Shown here: one piece after another, positions 45,701-55,729 of the stretch
Layout: each line of letters begins with the position of its first letter
Position numbering within the stretch: position 1 is the first letter of the stretch
Origin: Paraspadella gotoi
Taxonomy: Eukaryota; Chaetognatha
Assembly (NCBI GenBank): GCA_051294375.1
Contig: CM119265.1
Location: 7,388,629-7,452,628, forward strand
Direction of reading: 5' to 3'
Length of the DNA stretch: 64,000 nucleotides
The notes under the pieces: model-generated
The model's database searches: none
The model's input: only the letters and a program-made list of their open reading frames with translations
Told to the model about the DNA's origin: nothing
Position numbers and translations under genes: made by a program

Positions 45701-48700
45701 ATTCTTTACCTCATTCCAACTCAACACCCTCCAGTTTTTCTCCTCCAATCAGATCGAGTTCATCTTCACTCTCCTGTTTTCTCCTCCAATCACAGATTGT
45801 GGTCTTATCCTCACTCTCCCGGTTCATCGTATTTCACTCTCCCGTTTGCTCCCAATCAGATTTGGTTCATCTTTAGTTTCTTTTTAGTTTTTTGTATCAC
45901 TACCTTTTTTTCTCTCCAATCAGATTCGAGTTCCTCTTCACTTCCCATTTCTCTCTACAGGCATCTCGTCTCCTTTCCTCCAATCAGATTCAAGTTCATC
46001 TTCACCTTCTCCCGTTTTTCCTCCAATCAGATTCGAGTTCATCTTCAACTCTCCTGTTTTCTCCCCAATCAGATTTGATGTTCATCCTCACTTCTCCCAG
46101 TTTTATCTTCACTCCCCGTTTTCTCCTCAAATCAAATTCGAGTTCATCTTCACTCTCCCTATTTTCTCCTTCCAATGCAGATTCAATGTTGCATCTTCAC
46201 TCGTCCAGTTTTTCTCCTCCATCAGATTCGGAGTTCATTCTTCACCAATCTCGTCCCCGCATCTCCGCGTCTCTTTTCTCGAGTCGTCATCTCCGTCCAT
46301 CGCGGCCTTCGCAGACGTCCAAGCGTCTCAGGAAGTCAAGCTAAGATCGCCGTTCGTCAGGGACAAGCGAGTTGGTGCTGCTGCCGAAGCGAGGAGATCA
46401 TCAACAAGGTGATGTGGCTGATTCTCTGAATTCGAAGCTGTTCGCTGTCGCTGAGACACACGCCCTTAACACTTTTTTTTCTTCTTCTTTCTTTTCTTTC
46501 TTTCTTTCTTCTTTCTTCTTTCTCTTCTTTCTTTCTTTCTTTTCTCAGATTCGTCGGCGTTGGAATTTGTTCAATGCGCTATCAGTGGCAACCTGGGGAA
46601 CCATCTTTTATTACAAAACGTTCAGAAGTATGGTAATAATTAAATCTCCAGAATTAATGATCGATTCCTTATTATAATTTAATATAACGAGACATTACTC
46701 ATTAGACGCCTCCTTTTTCTCTTCTTATATTATTCATGGTGGCACGCCCAACATGAACGAGAGCTTCCAACGTTCTCCATCCGCTTATCTCCAAATCGGT
46801 TCGACGATAAGTTCAGGGATTCCAGTTCGCGTCGCTGATGGTTCATCCGAAACCGATCGAGGCAAAGCGGTCTTACGTCCTCGGGTAATGTTTCCCCTTT
46901 GCTTTATGGAAACCTACGCATTCTTAGCGATTTACTTTTCAGCTGGAAATTTGACATTTAACCTCCGTTTTTTTTCCATTCTTTATACGTAATCCGCCCT
47001 ATAATTTTGTCTTGTTAGAGATGGCCTTAACCCAAAATAGCCTGTCAATGACATAGCTGGTCCAATGTCCATTTGACTCATTGTCACTGTCCATTGTCCA
47101 AAGTTCAGGGTGTGAAAATGGCATATTATTTAGTTGTCATCCTCGTTTTGAAAAAAGGTTTCGCGCATCGATCGACGGAACGACTGGAACGAGTCGTCAA
47201 GGAAATCCAAAGCTCAGGCGACTTTTCGGTCATCCCAATATTTGGGGTGGAATTCATGACGGAGGAGGAAGAGGAAGAGGAGAACAGAAGAATAATGGGA
47301 GGAAGAGACCGCTGGACAACTTGTTCGATGGTGAGAAGACGAAGGGGGAGAGAAAGAAGAAGAGAAGAGGAAGAAGCTGAGAGGAGGGAAAGAAAATCAG
47401 AATGTATAAAATTTAGAAGGCGTGAAGAAATATAAAGAAGAGTATATAGGTGTACCTGTAAAAAAGGTTAATGAGACAAACGATACCGAAATGCTAAATC
47501 GGATGAAATACTTTTATTATGTAATTTGTTTTATTGTTTTGTTTTTTTTGTTTAAGATGTTTTTTATTTAACAGACGAAGTAAACATTCGTCGATTCGGA
47601 GATTGGATACGAAACCCAGTCTACGCTGCGTATTCCGGGGTAAATTTAAATCGTTAATCATTGTCATCTTAGTTAGGGGTAGCCTGCACTCAATGGGGTG
47701 AGTAAAAAATTTAGAGTACATGCTCAAACGAATATTAAACATTTTTAAGAATACGTTTCAGATGGCAAAAAATTTCTAATATGCGCTCTGATACCCGTGT
47801 AATTAATTTTTTTAATATTTATTTATAGATAGGAAAGGCCAATTAAATTCTTTTTTTTAAATTTTTTAAATTTTTAAGCATCGAGATTCAGATTAGGCTC
47901 AATAAAAAGTTGTCTCACAAAGTAATGATTCTTTTTTAAGTATTTTACGATAATTGCTAGTCAAAAATAAGAAAAACTGTAAAAAATCATGTATCATCAT
48001 CATCTTTCGATGATTTTTGTCAGTTTTTTTATATTTTCACTTAGAAAACGTAAGAATTTTTAAAACCTTGTAATTATATTTCTTGTTTAACTTTTCTTAT
48101 GCTCTATCAGATCCATCAGAAAAAATTTTAGATTTTAAAAAAAAATATTTTTTGCTTATATAGTAATATAAGTATTTTTAGATTTAGGACGAGTACCCTC
48201 AGAAGAAAAGCATTTTTTTTGGACAAAAAATATTTTTATTACCATAAGTCTTATGTCATGATAGATGTTATTTTGAACGCTGTATACATTAGCATTAATA
48301 TTATTCATCGGCTATGGCTATTCTTAAGCGTCGTCATCGACCTCCGTCGTTATTATGATGATTGTGTTCCTAATTTCATGTAATCACTTACATGTTTTAA
48401 ACGCGATGTTTATCAGTATTCGATTCCACATTTCCGCATCGGTCTTCATTCTTTTTAATTTACTTTTCCTCCTCCTTCCTTCCTTGCTGTCCTCCTCAGA
48501 CGATGTCACCACACGAAGATCTTCGCTGACGTCCGTCGTTCAGCGAAGATTTGGCCTCGGCGATCGCAGGCGGCTCAAGGACGGCTTCACTCCTTCAGAG
48601 CAGCGTTTGCTGGATAGGTACCGACCCTCCTTGGCAAGGTCCGTTGGTTATGATTCCTTCCACGATTTGACGGATTTAGATATCTTGAAATGTTCATCAT

Positions 48701-48777
48701 ATATTTGTCAGTCTTGGAGTCAGATGTCTTTTCGCATAATTTATCAAGTTTTTTTAAATAGTATATCTCTCTCTTCT
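41056..48777. repeat. Copy D: third, inverted copy of the BBS5 locus
   Basis: Reverse complement of the unit from about 3490 (copy A numbering) through the CT-rich upstream DNA and all BBS5 exons to about 21330 (copy B numbering), where a 25-N gap follows. It is the noisiest full copy: extra single bases occur every few tens of bases, typical of insertion-dominated raw long reads. Confidence 0.9.
44478..48690 (+). pseudogene. BBS5: BBS5 in copy D, frame-broken duplicate
   Basis: The same exons appear in plus orientation: 44478-44565, 44785-44848, 44914-45026, 45237-45315, 46226-46408, 46549-46632, 46739-46884, 47158-47330, 47575-47639 and 48500-48690. It still resolves some doubtful places. 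For example, it reads gaagtcaagctaag in the fifth exon where copy B has an extra c, restoring the VKLRSPF frame. Other positions have private insertions (cgcccaacatgaacg). The broken frame is most simply unpolished sequence. If it is real, this would be a recent inactive duplicate. Confidence 0.7.
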
Positions 48778-48838
48778 NNNNNNNNNNNNNNNNNNNNNNN
48801 NNTGCGGGGGTGGGGAGAGTAAGGGACGAGGGTAGAGG

Positions 48839-48968
48839 ATGAGACCAAAACAAATAAAGGGGGTTGGGGAGAAAGAGCAGAAAGGATTTGCTGCATCTTT
48901 TAACGAGTATAAATGGGAGATTGCGAGGGTGAGAGCAGAGCGGTTGGCCTCTTGGGACGCGGATGAAG
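48839..48968 (+). CDS. Candidate exon, product unknown
   Basis: Open from an ATG at 48839 to a good donor (GATGAAG|gtaagt at 48969). The peptide contains FAASFNEYKWEIARVRAERL, a charged, helix-like segment. No family recognised. The counterpart near 3717-3935 is too noisy to read. The start could instead be an internal exon boundary. Confidence 0.35.
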
Positions 48969-49423
48969 GTAAGTGCGACGTTGCGGCGGACGTAAATTTT
49001 GGAGCCGATGAGCGAGAGAAAGTGAACGAGGGATGAGAGGTCTGCTTTAATTACGATCGAAATTGAAGATGAACGACTCCTTTTCTGATTTTTTATGATC
49101 GGCGATCTCGATAGAAAAATCAAAGTAGAAAACTATCATCTCGATTGAGACCGCATCATGAATATTATCCAGGACCGTCGGTTATTTCTTGTGGTTTGAA
49201 TGTTTACTTGCATCATAATTAAATTACAAGTTTCCTGGTAGATTTTAATGAAAGGAAATCTTTGTGAGAAATTACTCGATTTGCGTGCGTTCCATTCAGA
49301 GAGACGTTTGTATGAAATAGGATTATCGTGAATATTAAGTACGAATACAAAATCTAATCTGATATATAGTCAGTTTAGTTACGCAATTTGAATGGTGAGG
49401 CCCCTCTTTCTCTCTCTCTCTCT

Positions 49424-50036
49424 NNNNNNNNNNNNNNNNNNNNNNNNNNNNNNNNNNNNNNNNNNNNNNNNNNNNNNNNNNNNNNNNNNNNNNNNNNNNN
49501 NNNNNNNNNNNNNNNNNNNNNNNNNNNNNNNNNNNNNNNNNNNNNNNNNNNNNNNNNNNNNNNNNNNNNNNNNNNNNNNNNNNNNNNNNNNNNNNNNNNN
49601 NNNNNNNNNNNNNNNNNNNNNNNNNNNNNNNNNNNNNNNNNNNNNNNNNNNNNNNNNNNNNNNNNNNNNNNNNNNNNNNNNNNNNNNNNNNNNNNNNNNN
49701 NNNNNNNNNNNNNNNNNNNNNNNNNNNNNNNNNNNNNNNNNNNNNNNNNNNNNNNNNNNNNNNNNNNNNNNNNNNNNNNNNNNNNNNNNNNNNNNNNNNN
49801 NNNNNNNNNNNNNNNNNNNNNNNNNNNNNNNNNNNNNNNNNNNNNNNNNNNNNNNNNNNNNNNNNNNNNNNNNNNNNNNNNNNNNNNNNNNNNNNNNNNN
49901 NNNNNNNNNNNNNNNNNNNNNNNNNNNNNNNNNNNNNNNNNNNNNNNNNNNNNNNNNNNNNNNNNNNNNNNNNNNNNNNNNNNNNNNNNNNNNNNNNNNN
50001 NNNNNNNNNNNNNNNNNNNNNNNNNNNNNNNNNNNN
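49424..50036. other. 613-base N gap
   Basis: A sized gap that begins inside a CT tract. The corresponding interval in the other copy is about 4390-5240, so its content is partly known in noisy form. Confidence 0.95.
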
Positions 50037-50862
50037 TGATAGACTTCGAATTATTCATTAAATCGTGAAATATGTAATCGGAACTGAGATATAACCAGAC
50101 TGGAATGCCAACGCCAAAGCGAGAGAGGCTCGTTTGAAAAAAGAAAGTATCTCGATGCGTCAAATCAAATGTTAATCTTAAGCATTTGACTTTAAAGTCG
50201 AACAATACAAATTCGCAAAGTTTATGAGGCGAACTGTCAACTGATCTCACTGCAGTTTGGGGCGATCTTCATCTTGAGTAAACACGATGACACGTCGCAA
50301 ATAAGTTACGGTTAAGTTTTGGATTAAAACCGTTTTATAAGATGGAATCGAACTGGCTCGAACCCCTGGCGCAAACTCTAATCAAAATGACTCAGTCTGA
50401 GACTCGAACCCTTGACCTTTTGTTCGTCGTCGTAAACTCGAGACTCGAAGTTCTAAAAAAGCGGAATTAAAACGAATGCGATTTCCGCGTGAAAGAGATG
50501 CGAAGTGAGGNNNNNNNNNNNNNNNNNNNNNNNNNNNNNNNNNNNNNNNNNNNNNNNNNNNNNNNNNNNNNNNNNNNNNNNNNNNNNNNNNNNNNNNNNN
50601 NNNNNNNNNNNNNNNNNNNNNNNNNNNNNNNNNNNNNNNNNNNNNNNNNNNNNNNNNNNNNNNNNNNNNNNNNNNNNNNNNNNNNNNNNNNNNNNNNNNN
50701 NNNNNNNNNNNNNNNNNNNNNNNNNNNNAGCTTGGAGAACTGAAGAGAGACAGAAGCAGTGAGAATGAAAAGAGAATGATAGGGAGAAAGAGAGAAAAGT
50801 GGATGAGAGAAAGAAAGATAGAAAGATAGAAAGATCCGAATCTGCTCCGAGATTTCGCCAGA

Positions 50863-50894
<32 letters not shown>

Positions 50895-52160
50895 AACANN
50901 NNNNNNNNNNNNNNNNNNNNNNNNNNNNNNNNNNNNNNNNNNNNNNNNNNNNNNNNNNNNNNNNNNNNNNNNNNNNNNNNNNNNNNNNNNNNNNNNNNNN
51001 NNNNNNNNNNNNNNNNNNNNNNNNNNNNNNNNNNNNNNNNNNNNNNNNNNNNNNNNNNNNNNNNNNNNNNNNNNNNNNNNNNNNNNNNNNNNNNNNNNNN
51101 NNNNNNNNNNNNNNNNNNNNNNNNNNNNNNNNNNNNNNNNNNNNNNNNNNNNNNNNAAAAAAAAAAAGGTAATTGATGAAATCACAGGGATACTATTAGG
51201 AATCAGTATCTTGATGATATCGGAAACGAGTGGGTTCTTCTCTGTGTTATGGAAGTGAGACAAAGAAAGGCAGGGAGGTTGAGGGACATGAGGGAAACGG
51301 GGCCGCGTCAGAGTGAGGTCAGACCCTAGCCAGAGAAAGAAGGCGATACTTTGTCAGCGGAGACTCTGACCCCGAGACTCACCTCGACTCACCCGGAAGT
51401 AAGGAAGGCGAAGGGCGAAAGGGGCGGGACGCGAGGTCGCCCGCGAGACGAAAGGTCGGGAGAGGGCGTGTGGGAAGGTGGAGGAGGAGGACGCTGTCGG
51501 TCGGTCGGTCTTCTTCGTCGAGGGTGTCATTGTTGTTCTTTCCCCCCCCCCAGTGAGTCCGACTGACGCGAAGTCTCATCCCCACGTGCTCGGACTCCCG
51601 AGGCCCGTTGCCCTTTTTGGCCTCTCGAGCCACGTGGCCCTATTTTGGCCTCTGGAGACACTTCGACCCTTGAATGCCCCCTTANNNNNNNNNNNNNNNN
51701 NNNNNNNNNNNNNNNNNNNNNNNNNNNNNNNNNNNNNNNNNNNNNNNNNNNNNNNNNNNNNNNNNNNNNNNNNNNNNNNNNNNNNNNNNNNNNNNNNNNN
51801 NNNNNNNNNNNNNNNNNNNNNNNNNNNNNNNNNNNNNNNNNNNAAGGCCCCCCTAAGCCCACAGACGCTCTAGAACTTGCGCGCGGAAAAGTCATTTGGC
51901 GGCGACGAAAGTTCCGGCCGAAAAAAAATTAAGAGTGCAAACCATTTGTCATTACGGGGCGTGGCGAGACGACGGCTTGGGGAGAAGAGGTCGTGTGGAG
52001 ACGACGGCGTGGGGAGAAGAGGGCGTGGCGGAGGTGGGACGGATGAGTGGGGAGACGAATCCGCTGCTCGGAGAGAGCGTGGCAAGATGACGGCGCGGTG
52101 GGAAGACGGTAACTTGATGTAAAGGCAAAATCCCACTTGAATAGCTATCACCAGGATTTT

Positions 52161-52371
52161 GATTTGACATTCCTGTCATCGTATTTGAATTTGAGGTTGA
52201 CAATTGCCTGACAACCGCCATCTTTACCGTTACCAGGCCATCTGGCGGAACCGGTATGAAAGTGGCNNNNNNNNNNGATTTGACATTCCTGTCATTGTAT
52301 TTGAATTTGAGGTTGACAACCGCCATCTTTACTGTTACCAGGCCATCTGGCGGATCCGGTATGAAAGTGGC
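52161..52371. repeat. Direct repeat of about 100 bp, two copies
   Basis: 52161-52265 and 52276-52371 both run from gatttgacattcctgtcat to gtatgaaagtggc, separated by a 10-N gap. The first has an extra attgcctgacaa. The inverted arm at 54790-54890 has a single copy. It may be an assembly join or a true duplication. Confidence 0.85.
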
Positions 52372-52529
52372 GCCACTTGTTTCGACGCCTTCCGTNNNNN
52401 NNNNNNNNNNNNNNNNNNNNNNNNNNNNNNNNNNNNNNNNNNNNNNNNNNNNNNNNNNNNNNNNNNNNNNNNNNNNNNNNNNNNNNNNNNNNNNNNNNNN
52501 NNNNNNNNNNNNNNNNNNNNNNNNNNNNN

Positions 52530-52678
52530 TGAGTCCGATTTCGCAGTCCGTGCCACTTTTTACTCAAAAGGTGGCGCTCGAAATAAATCACGAAGACGAC
52601 GGTGCCGAGGGGGACGCCGACGACGACGACGACGACGATGACGATGACGACAACGAAGAAAATTTTCACGAATCGTAA
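52530..52678 (+). CDS. Possible 3' coding end with poly-Asp tail
   Basis: After the N gap an open frame runs to TAA at 52676 with VALEINHEDDG, then about eleven Asp from (GAC)n/(GAT)n, then NEENFHES. An acidic C-terminus of this kind can be real, but the right-arm copy (54690-54540, minus) does not preserve the frame, and the start is lost in the gap. Confidence 0.3.
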
Positions 52679-52815
52679 TGACTAATGCTCCGATGTACTC
52701 AAGCTTCGGGTCAAAAAAAAAATAAAATTGGCAATTGGTCGAAAGCGAAAGAGGAAAAATGCCTCTTAGTCAACTAACTCTTGCGTGTCTAAAAATAGAA
52801 TTAGACTGAAGAGAC

Positions 52816-54354
52816 TTCCTCTTCTTTCTTTCTTTCTTCTTTCTTTTTCTTCTTTCTTTCCTTTCTTTCTTATCTTTCTTTCTTCTTTCTTATCTTCTTT
52901 TTTCTTTCTTTCTTTCTTTCTTTCTTATTTCCTTCTTCTTTCTTCCTCCTCCTTCTCTTCCCGTCGATCATTCCCTTGCTCTCCCTCCCGCCTTCCTCTC
53001 CTCCTCCCCTCCCTCTCTCCTCATCCCTCCGCTCCTTTTTCTCGCTCTTATTTGAGTTGTCTTATTTCGTCTTTCTCACTCTTCTTCTCTCCTCCCGTTT
53101 TCCTTTCTATTTTCCTCAATGCTCTCTGTCTGATCTTCGCGTCTTTTCCTCTTCCCTTGTCTCGTCTTTCTCTCTCGTCTCTCTCCGTCGCATCCCTTCT
53201 CTCATCTCCTCATCCACGGCTCCCTCCATCCCTCTTCAGCCCCTCCCCTCTCCCTCCTCATACGATCATCTCTCTTCTCTCACCCTCCTCCTCTCCTCTC
53301 TTCGTCTCCTCGTCTCCCCCTCTCATCACCTCTCCATCGCCCCTCTCTTTCCTCATCCCCCTCTCCGTCTCTTTCCTCTCCCTCTCTCTCTCTCCCTCTC
53401 CCTCCCTCTCCTCATACTCTCCGCGGTGCCTCACCCGTCCATCCCTCCTCTTCCTCTCTCTCCTCTTCTCTCTCTCTCTCTCTCCCTCCATCTCCACTTC
53501 TGACGAACCGTCCTCTCTCCCTCGTCTCCCTCCCTCTACTCTTCCTCTCACTCCGTCCTCTCACGTCTCCCTAGACACGCCGCGAACATGAGTCTACTAC
53601 CTTCTCTCCCTCCTCATCATCTTCCTCTCCCCGGCCCATCTGCTCCTGCTCCTCTCTCCCCTCGCCTCTCAACTCTCTCTCTCTCTCACCCTCTTGTCCT
53701 CTCTCCTCTGCTCTCTCTCTCTCATCATTCCTCTCTCTCCCTCTCTTCTTCTCTCTCTCTCTCTCTCTGTCCGCTTCCCTCCGCTCTCCTCCTGCTCTCT
53801 CAGCGGCCTCTCCCTCATCTCCTTCTCTCTCTCCACCTTCATCGTCTCTCTCTCCTCTCTCGCACGCCTCGTCTCTCTCTCTCTCTCCTCTCCATCCTCT
53901 TCTCCATGTCTTCTCCCTCTCCTCTTCTTCTCTCTCGTCATTCCCAATTCCTTCAATCTTCTCCTATCTATTCTCTTCTCTTCCTCTCTCGCGCTCCCTC
54001 TCCCTCGATCTCTCTCTTCTCTCCTCCGTTCTCGCTCTCTCTTCCCCTTCTCTCTTCCTCCGCCATGCTCCATCTGTCTCTCTTCTCTTACATCTCTCTC
54101 TCTTCTGCTTCCGACGTCCTTCCCTCCTCTCCTCCCCACCCTGCTCTTCTCTCTCTCTCCTCTCTTCTCCTCCTCTCTCCCGTCCGTCTCTCTCCTCTCT
54201 TTCCCCGTTCTTCTCTCCGTCTCATCTCCCCCTCTCGTTCTCCCGCGCCTTCCTCTCCTTCTTACTCGGTCGTATTCTCCCCTCCTCTCCTCTCTCCCCT
54301 ACTCGCTCCTCCTCCTCTGCTCGCTACTTCTCTCTCATCTCTCTCTCTCACTTA
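52816..54354 (+). repeat. 1.5-kb pyrimidine-only tract
   Basis: Begins with (TTTC)n (52826-52950) and continues as CT/CCT-rich sequence with few purines to 54354. It forms the loop of the inverted repeat. The long open frames in it are a by-product of the composition and not genes. Confidence 0.9.
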
Positions 54355-55025
54355 GTTTCTTTTCAGTCTAATCTCTATTTTAGACACGCAACTGAGGTTA
54401 TAGTTGACTAAGAGGCATTTTTCCAATACTTTTCGGCTTGTTTCCCGCACAACAGCAAGTTGCAGATACTGTCTTTTTTTTTTTTTTTTTTTTGACCCTA
54501 GCTGAACAGGCGAAGCTTGAGTAACATTAACGATTCGGTGAAAATTTCTCTTTACGTTGTCGTCATCGTCGGAATCGTACGGTCAATGCGTCGTCGGGCG
54601 GCCCGTCCACCTGATCGGCACACGTTCGGTTCTCGTGATATTTATTTCTACGACGCGCGCCAACTGTTTTGTGAGTAAAGAAGTGGTCCGTTACTGCGAA
54701 AATCGGACTTCATGGGTCAAGAGGCGCGGCCGATGTTTCTCGACAATGGCAACCTAGATGACGGAAGCGTCGAAACCAGATGGCGCCATTCTATTCATAC
54801 CGGTTCGCAGCCAGAATGGCTGGTATAGCGGTAAAGATGGCGGTTGTCAGCAATTTTGTCAACCTCAAATTCACATACGAATGTCAAATCAAAATCCTGG
54901 TGATAGCTATTCAAGTGGGATTTTGGCCTTTACATCCAAAGTTACCGTCTTCCCACCGCGGCGTCATCATTGCCTACCTCCTCTCCGAAGCAGCGGATTC
55001 GTCTCTCACCCACTTCATCGTTCCA
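54355..55025 (-). repeat. Right arm of the large inverted repeat
   Basis: Pairs with 52030-52815 and ends at a 25-N gap (55026-55050). It contains a long T-run (54474-54493) where the left arm has the A-run at 52713-52721. Confidence 0.85.
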
Positions 55026-55050
55026 NNNNNNNNNNNNNNNNNNNNNNNNN

Positions 55051-55085
<35 letters not shown>

Positions 55086-55165
55086 TGTCGCTCCTCGAAG
55101 TGACTGGAAGGGGATTTAAATAAACCAAATAGAAAATCGATCCTTGAGTTTAGGTTGAATCGTCG

Positions 55166-55222
55166 ATGATTTTTTAATTCCACTGTGGGCATAAAAAATG
55201 ATTTTCTAATTCCACTGTGGGC
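55166..55222. repeat. Two 25-bp direct repeats
   Basis: atgattttttaattccactgtgggc (written here as two parts: atgatttttt and aattccactgtgggc) occurs at 55166-55190 and, with one change, at 55198-55222. Spacing is 7 bp. Function unknown. Confidence 0.85.
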
Positions 55223-55401
55223 GTGAAAGTTGTTTCCAGAGTTTCTACGAAAAGAATTACGAATTATCACGTCAATTAGGGAAGCGGCGAGACGACTCAC
55301 AAGAGTAAAAGTGCTAATGATTTTTTTCCTATTTACAGAAAGGTTTTAGTGCAATGATGCTTTCAATATCTCTGGACATTAATGCAATTTCGAAATGTAT
55401 T

Positions 55402-55500
55402 CTTTATTCATCTAACAAATCAGACCAAATCACAAGTAAATTCACCATGAATCATGGTGAATTTAATTGTGATTTGGTCTGATTTGTTAGATGAATAAAG
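55402..55500. repeat. Near-perfect 99-bp palindrome (hairpin)
   Basis: Two 49-base arms (55402-55450 and 55452-55500) are reverse complements with a single mismatch (g/t opposite at 55436) and a one-base centre at 55451. The arms start with ctttattcatctaacaaatc. The flanks are not palindromic and no target-site duplication is evident. It could be a small fold-back element, a hairpin RNA source or a read-end fold-back join. Confidence 0.95.
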
Positions 55501-55584
55501 ATGATGATCGTTCAATTATCCTGTCCTATGCACATTCTGTGCGTACAGACTACTTCTCGTAAATTCCACTGAATCAGTCCTCAG

Positions 55585-55728
55585 CTGTTTCCGATCCGTG
55601 CAACTGTTCGCCTCCTCAGTTGTCCTATAAACAGCCTGAACTCTGCCTCTGGCATCTCCTTCCAGATCTCCGAAGCGACTCGAATCTCAGCTGCTCCGAT
55701 CGACTTCGCTTTATCTCTCGGCCTATAA
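55585..55728 (-). mobile_element. Possible Tc1/mariner-like transposase C-terminal fragment
   Basis: An open minus-strand segment ends in TGA. It contains AAEIRVASEIWKEMP, then EFRLFIGQLRRRTVARIGNS. The pattern (W..mP, then RR..A.I near the C-terminus) resembles the tail of DD34E-type transposases. No DDE residues are visible, and an acceptor-like tttttatag precedes it, so a host exon is an alternative. Confidence 0.35.
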
Positions 55729-55729
55729 A

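Larger units (their letters stand above)
48803..52060. repeat. Second, cleaner copy of 3500-7855, with large N gaps
   Basis: Matches the noisy 3500-5310 and the clearer 6777-7855 segments in order. It contains sized N gaps at 49424-50036, 50511-50728, 50899-51156 and 51685-51843. 50120-50510 has no match in the other copy, where the noise-like stretch 5311-6610 stands instead. Confidence 0.8.
52030..52815 (+). repeat. Left arm of a large inverted repeat
   Basis: Reverse complement of 54355-55025. Matching blocks include aaaatcccacttgaatagctatcac, gtttcgacgccttccgt, tcgggtcaaaaaa, and aatgcctcttagtcaac. The arms share indel-type differences. The right arm supplies sequence for the N gap 52396-52529 of this arm. 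Confidence 0.85.

Noticed and set aside
50340-50430. tRNA-like ggttcgag/tcgaaccc motifs on the minus strand
   Set aside because: Two T-loop-like words occur, but no acceptor stem, D-arm or anticodon arm can be folded around either.
52785-54371. Very long open reading frames (225-268 codons) rich in Ser/Leu/Pro
   Set aside because: They arise because pyrimidine-only DNA has few stop codons. All frames are open, and no splice or start context supports them.
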